Positions 6,545 through 12,986 of a stretch of DNA of 13,336 nt are shown piece by piece. The translations under genes and the position numbers were made by a program. The notes beneath the pieces were generated by a model that did no database searches, was not told the origin of the DNA, and saw only the letters and a list, made by a program, of their open reading frames with translations. The first letter of the stretch is position 1, and every line of letters begins with the position of its first letter. Source of the stretch: Pseudomonadota bacterium (lineage in GTDB: Bacteria; Pseudomonadota; Gammaproteobacteria; Acidiferrobacterales; UBA6901); assembly GCA_021785795.1 (NCBI GenBank), contig JAJYEK010000094.1, forward strand, positions 1 to 13,336. Reading direction: 5' to 3'.

Positions 6545-7504
6545 ATGAAAAAAATAATCGTGGTAATCGGTCCAGGTAGAAGTGGCACGAGCGTTGTGAC
6601 TCGCGGTCTGCAAGTGTTGGGGGTAAGTCTTGGCAACAGATTGATGCCTCCAAAACGGGGTGTAAATGATAAAGGGTTCTGGGAGGACCAAGATATCTAT
6701 GCCCTGAACAGGGCTATTTTCAAAAAAATCCGTCATGATTGGAACTTACTGAGACCGGTTCCGGCGCTCGCCCTACGCCAGCCCAATCTCGAATCCCTGA
6801 AATCCCGCGCGAAGGAAATTGTCCGATGTAGACTGCAGTCCGCGAGCACGTTCGGAATGAAGGATCCCCAGATCACGCGTCTGTTGCCGTTCTGGCAGGA
6901 AGTGTTCGGCTCGATGGGCGTCCAGGCTGGCTATGTCCTGGCATGCCGCAATCCCATGAGTGTGGCGCAGTCCTTGTCAAGATATACCGGCCTTACGCTC
7001 AAAAGAGCTTACTTGATCTGGTTTGAGTTTACGCTCGCCAGCCTAATCCATACTAAAGGCCTGGAGAGAGTGGTGGTAAATTACGAAAGCTTGTTGCGTG
7101 ATTCTTTGGGTCAGTTGGAAAGGATAGGCAGCGCCCTTGGTCTGAAAATTGATGCGATGGGCAGGGAATTGCATGAGTATCGGCATGGGTTTCTGGATCG
7201 GGAGCTGTGCCATGCGGAATACGGAATGGCTGATCTGAGAGCAAGCAATGCCGTGCCCCGGCATGTCGTTGCCCTCTATGAGCTGATATTGAGTCTGGCG
7301 TCGGACCCGGCGGTAGTTGCCGGCGGGGACGCTGCGGCAAGAATCGCAGAACCTTCTCGGCTCTCCGGAATTAAGCCCGAACAAGACCGGTATTTGATGG
7401 ACCGGCGGCCAGGTTCTCGGCAGGGCGTAAAAGCCAGGAGCAAGGAAACGGAATACGCTGCAGGGGGACGCGATGGTATTCGGCATGCCCGGTGCGCCGA
7501 TTAA
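6545..7504 (+). CDS. PAPS-dependent sulfotransferase family protein
   Basis: This 319-residue protein shows the two cofactor-binding motifs of sulfotransferases: the 5'-phosphosulfate loop GPGRSGTS (9-16) just after an N-terminal beta strand, and the 3'-phosphate motif CRNPMSVAQSL (134-144) with the conserved Arg and Ser. KDPQ (106-109) is a further motif often seen in bacterial carbohydrate sulfotransferases of glycan clusters. The likely role is transfer of sulfate from PAPS to a hydroxyl of the polysaccharide or its precursor in the cytoplasm. The acceptor is unknown. The last 55 or so residues are unusually rich in Arg, Lys and Gly and look unlike the rest, so the end may be a poorly conserved tail or an altered terminus. 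There is no clear ribosome-binding site before the ATG; a hairpin precedes it. A general nucleotide-binding role without sulfate transfer is possible but less likely. Confidence 0.78.
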   Translation: MKKIIVVIGPGRSGTSVVTRGLQVLGVSLGNRLMPPKRGVNDKGFWEDQDIYALNRAIFKKIRHDWNLLRPVPALALRQPNLESLKSRAKEIVRCRLQSASTFGMKDPQITRLLPFWQEVFGSMGVQAGYVLACRNPMSVAQSLSRYTGLTLKRAYLIWFEFTLASLIHTKGLERVVVNYESLLRDSLGQLERIGSALGLKIDAMGRELHEYRHGFLDRELCHAEYGMADLRASNAVPRHVVALYELILSLASDPAVVAGGDAAARIAEPSRLSGIKPEQDRYLMDRRPGSRQGVKARSKETEYAAGGRDGIRHARCAD

Positions 7505-7537
7505 TCCGTCCATGGTTCAGCAGGATCAAATTCAAGC

Positions 7538-8263
7538 ATGAGAGCCATTGTCCTGGCGGGTGGATTCGGTGCCCGGCTGCGACAGATGGTGCCAGAATTG
7601 CCGAAGCCCATGGCGCCGGTTGCCGGGCGCCCGTTCCTGGAATACGTGCTGGACGGTCTGATCGAAAGCGGAATCAGGGATGTAGTCCTTTCGGTGGGGT
7701 ACCGTGGCGATGTCATTCAGGCGCACTTCGGCTCCGATTATCGCGGAGCAGTTGTGCATTACGCACTGGAAAGCAAGCCGCTTGGCACTGGTGGCGCCAT
7801 TGCCTACGCGTTGCGGGGGCGGGAAGGTGCGCCGGCAGTGGTGCTCAATGGTGACACGCTGCTGCAACTCGACTATACAGCGGTGTTCGAGTGGTACCGG
7901 CGTGACCCTTCGACTGTTGCCATGGTTCTTAAGGACGTGCCGGACGTAGCGCGATATGGGGCAGTGATTGAGGACGGTGGCCGCGTGTCGGGTTTCGCGG
8001 AAAAAGGGAGGTCAGGAAGGGGCCTTATTAATGCGGGCGTCTACATCGTGCGGCCAGAGGTGTTCGAAATGCTCGGACTCGCAGGGAATTTTTCCTTCGA
8101 GAAGGATGTGCTGCAAGACCATCTGGAAAGCATACGCCCCAGAGCTTATGTGACGAAGGGGTATTTTATCGATATTGGTATCCCCGACGACTATGAACGC
8201 GCACAGCGGGAGCTGCCGGCGCTGTTTCGCGGCAACACACCGCGGGGGGTTGGGCCGACTTGA
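7538..8263 (+). CDS. hddC: Nucleotidyltransferase, probable D-glycero-alpha-D-manno-heptose-1-phosphate guanylyltransferase
   Basis: This 241-residue single-domain protein belongs to the sugar-1-phosphate nucleotidyltransferase family. It shows the nucleotide-binding loop LAGGFGARLR (6-15), the signature Lys23 in LPKPM, the metal-binding NGD (104-106), NAGVY (165-169) and the C-terminal FIDIGIPDDY (210-219). The short length and the last motif match HddC/WcbM enzymes, which make GDP-D-glycero-alpha-D-manno-heptose; RmlA-type and mannose-1-phosphate guanylyltransferases are the main alternatives. The heptose call leans on the heptose-kinase-type gene in the same locus. AGGA at 7522-7525 is the only ribosome-binding candidate and is 12 bases from the ATG, longer than ideal. 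It follows the sulfotransferase gene by 33 bases and is probably in the same transcript. Confidence 0.8.
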   Translation: MRAIVLAGGFGARLRQMVPELPKPMAPVAGRPFLEYVLDGLIESGIRDVVLSVGYRGDVIQAHFGSDYRGAVVHYALESKPLGTGGAIAYALRGREGAPAVVLNGDTLLQLDYTAVFEWYRRDPSTVAMVLKDVPDVARYGAVIEDGGRVSGFAEKGRSGRGLINAGVYIVRPEVFEMLGLAGNFSFEKDVLQDHLESIRPRAYVTKGYFIDIGIPDDYERAQRELPALFRGNTPRGVGPT

Positions 8264-8554
8264 TCGGTGGTTCGAGCGCCGGGCACGGCCGGCAGCCAAT
8301 TTTTGGCCGCTTCGGCCACTGATCAACGGTCCCCAGGAAGCCATGTTCCCGCATTGGCCGGCGCAAATTCAATCCGGCAATCGGAGATTGTCGGGGTGTC
8401 GCTTCTATCATATCGAAGGCGGCAGGCGGAGTGCAGCAAGAACCGGCTTGATGGCGGGCGAGGATTCAGGCAAGGGTTACAGTCAGATTGCCGTCCCATC
8501 CGTTCTGTAAATTGTTTCGCGGGGAATTGACCGGAGTCGGGTTCGAAAGTCGTA
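8264..8554. other. 291-bp gap without a recognisable gene
   Basis: Frames crossing this stretch give no recognisable protein and are mostly continuations of shadow frames of the preceding gene. A short perfect inverted repeat TGGCCG-CTT-CGGCCA lies at 8304-8318 but has no T-run, so it is not a standard terminator. No clear promoter was seen. Confidence 0.4.
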
Positions 8555-9517
8555 ATGAGCGAATGTACCGTTATCATCGTCAACTGGAATTCGTGGGACA
8601 TATTGACGCGCTGCCTCGACAAGCTACGGCAGCAGGATTTTCAGGACTTCCAGGTCATGGTTATCGACAATGCGAGCGGCCAGCAAGCGCCCGCCGGACT
8701 GAGCAGGCGCTACCCCGAAGTTAAGTTTGTTTCCAACGCGGCAAATAGCGGGTTCGCCGCCGCAAACAATCAGGCAATCCTCTCGTCGGACGACACCGAG
8801 TACGTGGCGCTGCTCAATCCAGACGCATTCCCGGAAGCCGATTGGCTTGCGCGGCTGATGGAGGCTGCCAGAAAATATCCCGAATATGCGGCATTTGCCA
8901 GCCGGCAACTGATGGATCGGGACGCCGCTATTCTGGACGGCGAGGGTGATGTTGTCCATGTGAGTGGTCTGGTGTGGCGTGATGGCCATGGCAAGCGGGT
9001 TGGCGGAGAAAGTTTGACGCCCAGGGAGGTTTTTTCGCCCTGCGCTGCCGCCGCATTGTACCGGCGGGACGCATTGTGCTCGGTGGGCGGATTTGACGAG
9101 GACTTTTTTTGCTACGTTGAAGATGTCGATCTGGGGTTTCGTTTGCGGCTTAAGGGATATCGCTGCCTGCTTGTACCCGCGGCCGTTGTGCATCATATCG
9201 GCTCTGCCACAACTGGCGGTCAGCAAAGCGATTTTGCCGTGTACCATGGACATCGTAATCTGGTGTGGGTTTACGTCAAAGATATGCCAGGATGGATATT
9301 TTGGTTGTGCCTGCCGCTGCATATCGCGATGAACCTTGCGGTGATTGTTCTATTCGCGATACGCGGCAGATTTGGGACGATAATCAGGGCGAAAAGGGAT
9401 GCAATATCGGGGTTGCCCGTAATGTGGCGGAAGCGGCGCGCTATCCAGAAGGCCAGATCGGTGTTGCCGGGCGAGATCTGGCGGGTATTGGACAAGAGGC
9501 TGGTCTTTCGGCGCTAA
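8555..9517 (+). CDS. Glycosyltransferase family 2, rhamnosyltransferase-like
   Basis: This 320-residue protein has a complete GT2 domain followed by a hydrophobic segment (about 246-269) that would anchor it to the inner membrane. Visible motifs are VNWNS (9-13), DNAS (38-41), SGFAAANN (65-72), the DxD-equivalent LNPD (87-90), GGFDEDFF (178-185) and YVEDVDL (187-193). HH (213-214) and HRN (233-235) follow, as in WbbL-like rhamnosyltransferases. That subgroup often uses dTDP-rhamnose or related 6-deoxy donors, so a GDP-6-deoxyheptose donor is conceivable here; the donor cannot be proven. The start has only a weak GAAAG upstream. It is followed by a gap of 240 bases and a second enzyme of the same architecture, suggesting an old duplication or paired linkages in the repeat unit. 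Confidence 0.9.
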   Translation: MSECTVIIVNWNSWDILTRCLDKLRQQDFQDFQVMVIDNASGQQAPAGLSRRYPEVKFVSNAANSGFAAANNQAILSSDDTEYVALLNPDAFPEADWLARLMEAARKYPEYAAFASRQLMDRDAAILDGEGDVVHVSGLVWRDGHGKRVGGESLTPREVFSPCAAAALYRRDALCSVGGFDEDFFCYVEDVDLGFRLRLKGYRCLLVPAAVVHHIGSATTGGQQSDFAVYHGHRNLVWVYVKDMPGWIFWLCLPLHIAMNLAVIVLFAIRGRFGTIIRAKRDAISGLPVMWRKRRAIQKARSVLPGEIWRVLDKRLVFRR

Positions 9518-9574
9518 GCGCTTGAGTCCGGTTTGACAACCCTGGGGGTTCACGCGCATCGCTGCGGACGGTTC

Positions 9575-9757
9575 ATGAGGCCATACAGCATTGCACTTTT
9601 GACCGACGGCATGCGCCTTGGACTCATGTCGGATCGGAGTCTGAACGAGGCCGCAGTCTCGCGGAGCTATCGGAACGGAATTCCGGTTGTTGCTGATATT
9701 TCGGAAATTGGCGATCGAGTCTCGAATTACGCAGGCTTGTCCGAATTGCAGTCTTAA
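9575..9757 (+). CDS. Small hypothetical open frame, doubtful
   Basis: A 60-codon + strand frame begins at ATG 9575 and ends with TAA at 9755-9757, directly abutting the ATG of the next glycosyltransferase gene. The predicted peptide has a normal amino-acid mix without the Arg/Pro/His excess of most non-coding GC-rich frames, but I recognise no family, signal peptide or membrane segment. A GGACGG stretch at 9566-9571 is closer to the ATG than a good ribosome-binding site should be. The stop/start abutment could mean translational coupling, a short upstream reading frame, or only the scar of a lost gene. A 10-bp palindrome CGGAATTCCG sits inside it at 9676-9685. It fills most of an otherwise empty 240-bp gap. 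Confidence 0.2.
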   Translation: MRPYSIALLTDGMRLGLMSDRSLNEAAVSRSYRNGIPVVADISEIGDRVSNYAGLSELQS

Positions 9758-10558
9758 ATGTGCGATGCTTCTTCTGTGGGTACGCCGCGTCTGGTAACGG
9801 TATCAGTAGTCACTCATGGTCAGGGATCCCTGGTCAAACTGCTGCTGGACGATCTCCACCGACATTCGGCGCCGCTGATCGAAATGGTTCTGACCGTCAA
9901 TGTGGAGGAGCAGCTCCCATTCGAGACAAAGGATTACAGCTTTCCTTTCAGAATCCTGAGAAACGAGACGCCTCGGGGTTTCGGTGCGAATCATAATGCT
10001 GCCTTCCGGGAACGACGCTGCGCGTATTTTTGCGTCCTGAATCCGGATATACGTCTGAAGTCCGATCCGTTCGCGCCGCTTCTGTCTGCTTTGACCGATC
10101 CGGGAGTCGGGATGGTCGCGCCGCTCGTGCGTAGCATGAAGGGCGCGATCGAAGACAGCGCCCGTCGTATGCCGACGCCGCTGATCATTGCCAGCAAGGT
10201 CTTCCGGCGCCGGCCGGAATCCGACTATCCCATCGGGCAAGAAAGGATCCATCCCGATTGGGTGGCCGGAATGTTCATGCTGTTTCGCAGCGAGGTGTAT
10301 GCCCGGATGGGCGGATTTGATGAACGGTATTTCCTCTATTACGAGGATGTGGACCTGTGCGCGCGTCTGGCGCTCGCGGGCTACCGGATCGCGCTCGACC
10401 CCGCGGTATCCGTCATCCACGATGCGCGTCGCGAGAGCCACCGCCGGTTTCGGTACTTCCGGCGTCACATTGCGAGCATTACGCGGTTTTTTCTGTCGGC
10501 GGTATTTTTCCGCTACATGCTGCGTCGCGTGCAGGCGCGTAAAACCACGTCCGCCTGA
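9758..10558 (+). CDS. Glycosyltransferase family 2, rhamnosyltransferase-like
   Basis: This 266-residue protein is a compact GT2 enzyme. It has VTHGQGSLV (18-26) in place of the more usual opening motif, GFGANHN (74-80), the DxD-equivalent LNPD (94-97), WVAGMFMLF (168-176), GGFDERYF (185-192) and YYEDVDLC (194-201). RRESHR (224-229) follows, as is usual in this subgroup. Like the preceding GT2 it would add a sugar to the lipid-linked chain in the cytoplasm; donor and linkage are not readable. It has no long C-terminal membrane span, only a weak hydrophobic patch near 243-254. No clear ribosome-binding site precedes the ATG, which follows the small open frame's stop directly. The next gene starts three bases after its stop, so the two are surely cotranscribed. 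Confidence 0.88.
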   Translation: MCDASSVGTPRLVTVSVVTHGQGSLVKLLLDDLHRHSAPLIEMVLTVNVEEQLPFETKDYSFPFRILRNETPRGFGANHNAAFRERRCAYFCVLNPDIRLKSDPFAPLLSALTDPGVGMVAPLVRSMKGAIEDSARRMPTPLIIASKVFRRRPESDYPIGQERIHPDWVAGMFMLFRSEVYARMGGFDERYFLYYEDVDLCARLALAGYRIALDPAVSVIHDARRESHRRFRYFRRHIASITRFFLSAVFFRYMLRRVQARKTTSA

Positions 10559-10561
10559 TCC

Positions 10562-11575
10562 ATGAGCGGCCGGACTTTCTCTCTTACGCTCGTCACCGGC
10601 GGGACCGGCTTCATCGGGGATCGCCTGGTCGCGGCGCTGAGGCGTGCAGGGGCGGCGGTGCGAGTTCTGACGCGGCGACAGGATGTCGCCAGGGCTGGTG
10701 AACACCAAGGCGGGCTTTCGTTCTTCTCCGGGGACCTTTGTGATCGCTCGAGCTTGCGCGGCCTGTGTGACGGAGTGGAAACCGTGTTTCACTGCGCCGG
10801 GTTGGCGCATACGGAAGCACGAGGACACGAAGACTATGCTGGTGAGCAGTGGCGCACGACTGTCGGCGGGACCGAAAATCTTCTCGATGAAGCCGCAGGC
10901 AAGGTCAGAAACATCATCTACCTCAGCAGCGTCAAGGCGATGGGCGAGGGCGGCGAGCAAGAGCTGGATGAGTCGTGCGCCCCGCACCCGGAAGGGGCCT
11001 ACGGTCAGGCCCGACTCGCGGCCGAAGCGCGGATTCTGGAATTCGGCAGCCGCCAGGGAGTCAAGGCAGGCATTCTGCGGCTTTCCATGGTCTATGGGGC
11101 GGGTTGCAAAGGCAATGTGCCTCGAATGATCGCGGCTGTGGACCATAACCGGTTTCCGCCGTTGCCAGACGCGGGCAACCGGCGGTCCATGGTGCATGTG
11201 GATGACGTGGTCCAGGCGGCATTGCTGGCGGCAGACAGCGAGCGCGCGTCCGGACAAGTCTACATTGTTACTGACGGACGGACCTATTCCACCCGGCAGA
11301 TGTATGTGTGGATCTGCCAGGCTTTGGGCAGGCCGGTTCCCGGCTGGACCCTGCCATTGAGTCTATTGCGCGGCGCCGCCCTGGCCGGCGACGCGATAGG
11401 GGCCATTCGCGGACGCCGGTTCGCGCTGGATTCCGATGCGCTGGGCAAGCTTCTCGGTTCAGCCTGGTACAGCTCCCGCAAAATCACCGATCAGCTCGGA
11501 TATCGTCCGACCCGCGACCTTGAGGCAGCGCTGCCGGAAATGATCGCTTGTTACCGTCAATGCCCGTGTTCCTAG
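10562..11575 (+). CDS. NAD-dependent sugar epimerase/4-reductase, WbpV-like, with Arg in place of the catalytic Lys
   Basis: This 337-residue extended SDR protein has the dinucleotide loop TGGTGFIG (12-19), the active-site serine stretch YLSSVKAMGE (120-129) and Tyr147 in AYGQAR. The expected YxxxK lysine is Arg151, read directly from the codon CGA. MVHVDDVVQAALLA is the usual downstream SDR element. Its place directly before a WbpL-like initiating transferase and a WbpM-like 4,6-dehydratase matches the WbpV/WreQ gene order, where the enzyme reduces UDP-4-keto-6-deoxy-HexNAc to UDP-QuiNAc (or FucNAc); UDP-sugar 4-epimerase is the alternative. The lysine change could reduce or alter activity. 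It overlaps the next gene by 16 bases if that gene starts at 11560. No strong ribosome-binding site is visible. Confidence 0.82.
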   Translation: MSGRTFSLTLVTGGTGFIGDRLVAALRRAGAAVRVLTRRQDVARAGEHQGGLSFFSGDLCDRSSLRGLCDGVETVFHCAGLAHTEARGHEDYAGEQWRTTVGGTENLLDEAAGKVRNIIYLSSVKAMGEGGEQELDESCAPHPEGAYGQARLAAEARILEFGSRQGVKAGILRLSMVYGAGCKGNVPRMIAAVDHNRFPPLPDAGNRRSMVHVDDVVQAALLAADSERASGQVYIVTDGRTYSTRQMYVWICQALGRPVPGWTLPLSLLRGAALAGDAIGAIRGRRFALDSDALGKLLGSAWYSSRKITDQLGYRPTRDLEAALPEMIACYRQCPCS

Positions 11576-12591
11576 GACTCCTGGTCGTCGCCTGTTTTGC
11601 CATTTCCGCCGGGCTCACGCGGCAGTTTTGCGATCCGCGCTCGCGTTTTCACATTCTGGATCATCCCAATGACCGGTCGCTGCATACACGCCCGACTCCG
11701 CGCAGCGGCGGGGTCGCGATACTGACCGCAGTCGCCGCAGGCATGCTCAGTCTGAGTTGGCAGTTCAGGGATCTGTCTCGCGTAGCCTGGATCGGATCCG
11801 GCATGCTGCTGGTTGCCGGGGTGTCGTTCATGGATGACCGCCGCAGCCTGTCCGTGACAGGCCGCCTGTTCGCGCACGTGCTGGCGGCCGTCCTGCTGTT
11901 GCCAGGCGGGCTCGCGCTGAACCGTCTTTCCGTCTTCGGCATCACCTGGAACCTTCCGTTGTGGCTGGGCGCCGGAATATCAGTGCTCTGCACGGTGTGG
12001 ATGGTGAACCTCTATAACTTCATGGATGGTATGGATGGTTTTGCCGGCGGAATGGCCGTTATCGGATTCGGTGGTTTTGCCGTCTTCGGCTGGCTCGCGG
12101 GGAACGACCTGTTTTTGGGGGCCAGCTTGGTCATAGCCGCCGCTGCGGCCGGTTTCCTGGCGTACAACTTTCCGCCCGCGCGCATTTTCATGGGGGACGT
12201 CGGGTCGTCGACGCTGGGGTTTCTGGCTGCGGCTCTGGCTCTGTGGGGCGCGCACGATGGCGTATTCCCGATTTGGACGGCGCTGCTGGTGTTCTCGCCG
12301 TTTGTGGCTGACGCCACCGTAACCCTGCTGGTACGTCTGGTACGCGGCGAGAGAATCTGGCAGGCACACAAGACGCATTACTACCAAAGATTGGTGCAGC
12401 TGGGCTGGGGACATCGCCGGACGGTCCTATGGGAATACGTCCTGATGCTGGCCTGCGTCGCGTCCGCCCTATGGATGAGGTCCCGTGCGCCGGTGGTCCA
12501 AGGTGCCGTGCTGGTGGCGTGGGACGTGGCCTACTCCGGGTTGATAATCTTTGTGCGCCTGGTGGAGAGGCGGCGCAGGCAGATGGCTTGA
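11560..12591 (+). CDS. wbpL: Undecaprenyl-phosphate sugar-1-phosphate transferase, WecA/WbpL family
   Basis: This integral membrane enzyme would start the glycan by moving a HexNAc-1-phosphate from UDP-sugar to undecaprenyl phosphate. From the ATG at 11560 it has 343 residues with about ten hydrophobic spans. Conserved sites of the family are PNDRSLHTRPTPRSGG (36-51), the metal- and catalysis-linked MDD (91-93), NFMDGMDG (153-160), MGDVGS (211-216) and the cytoplasmic HKTH (270-273) before YYQRL. The wording of these motifs and the neighbours favour the WbpL branch, which uses UDP-FucNAc or UDP-QuiNAc, over WecA (UDP-GlcNAc). An in-frame TTG at 11548 would add four residues; ATG is preferred. 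The gene overlaps the end of the epimerase gene, so translation is likely coupled. Together with an ABC exporter it is the expected starter of the whole locus. Confidence 0.9.
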   Translation: MPVFLGLLVVACFAISAGLTRQFCDPRSRFHILDHPNDRSLHTRPTPRSGGVAILTAVAAGMLSLSWQFRDLSRVAWIGSGMLLVAGVSFMDDRRSLSVTGRLFAHVLAAVLLLPGGLALNRLSVFGITWNLPLWLGAGISVLCTVWMVNLYNFMDGMDGFAGGMAVIGFGGFAVFGWLAGNDLFLGASLVIAAAAAGFLAYNFPPARIFMGDVGSSTLGFLAAALALWGAHDGVFPIWTALLVFSPFVADATVTLLVRLVRGERIWQAHKTHYYQRLVQLGWGHRRTVLWEYVLMLACVASALWMRSRAPVVQGAVLVAWDVAYSGLIIFVRLVERRRRQMA

Positions 12592-12986
12592 ACGGCGCAT
12601 CAACCTTCTCGTGCTGCGGGTGTCGTCGCGAACCGGCGTTGTCAGGATCGCGAACCGCGGTGCCGCGGCTCAAGGACCCCTCCGCCGTATCTGCGGTGAG
12701 CGCAGTGCGCAATTCCGCCGGCTGTCAGGCACCACAGGTCCGGAATCCGGTTTTGATGTGCCGGTCCAATATGGCTATGATGATTCGATGACTATAGGAA
12801 TAAGAGTGCGCGTGCCGGTTTTCCGGCGGTGCCTGGCAGACCCGGACGGCGACGGGCGCGCGAGATGTCGACCTCTATGACCTACCGGAACCGCAGGCGG
12901 ATGCCAAAGGCGGCTTGCGTGGCGGCATCGTGCCCGGCGGGGTGTTGTCCCTGCAGCGGGTATTGTGTGGCCGGTGGTGATCCGAC
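12592..12986. other. 395-bp gap between wbpL-like and wbpM-like genes
   Basis: No frame here reads as a recognisable protein. A 10-bp direct repeat TCGCGAACCG occurs at 12626-12635 and 12648-12657. CCGCGG occurs at 12655-12660 and 12663-12668, two bases apart. An AT-richer island at 12768-12805 stands out from very GC-rich surroundings and contains the best promoter-like sequence in the window (12753-12781). The gap most likely holds the leader of the wbpM-like gene. Confidence 0.4.
12753..12781 (+). promoter_or_regulatory. Candidate sigma-70 promoter upstream of the wbpM-like gene
   Basis: TTGATG at 12753-12758 matches four of six positions of the -35 consensus, and TATGAT at 12776-12781 matches five of six of the -10 consensus, with an ideal 17-base spacer. 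It lies in an AT-richer island inside a GC-rich gap, about 205 bases before the next start codon. The long leader is unusual, so the call is tentative. Confidence 0.35.

Noticed and set aside
8304..8318. Hairpin TGGCCG-CTT-CGGCCA as a terminator after the guanylyltransferase gene
   Set aside because: Stem is only 6 bp and no T-run follows; same-strand genes continue downstream.
9533..9538. Perfect -35 hexamer TTGACA after the first rhamnosyltransferase-like gene
   Set aside because: No -10-like hexamer occurs at 16-18 bases downstream (GCATCG region), so it is not a supported promoter.
9803..11257. Long 484-codon open frame on the - strand
   Set aside because: It lies antisense to two well-supported genes (GT2 and epimerase) in GC-rich DNA; its translation is rich in Arg, His and Pro with no family motifs, typical of a shadow frame.
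12551..12880. 109-codon + strand open frame covering most of the gap before wbpM
   Set aside because: It starts inside the wbpL-like gene in another frame, has an Arg/Gly-heavy composition and no similarity I recognise; it looks like a GC-rich shadow frame.
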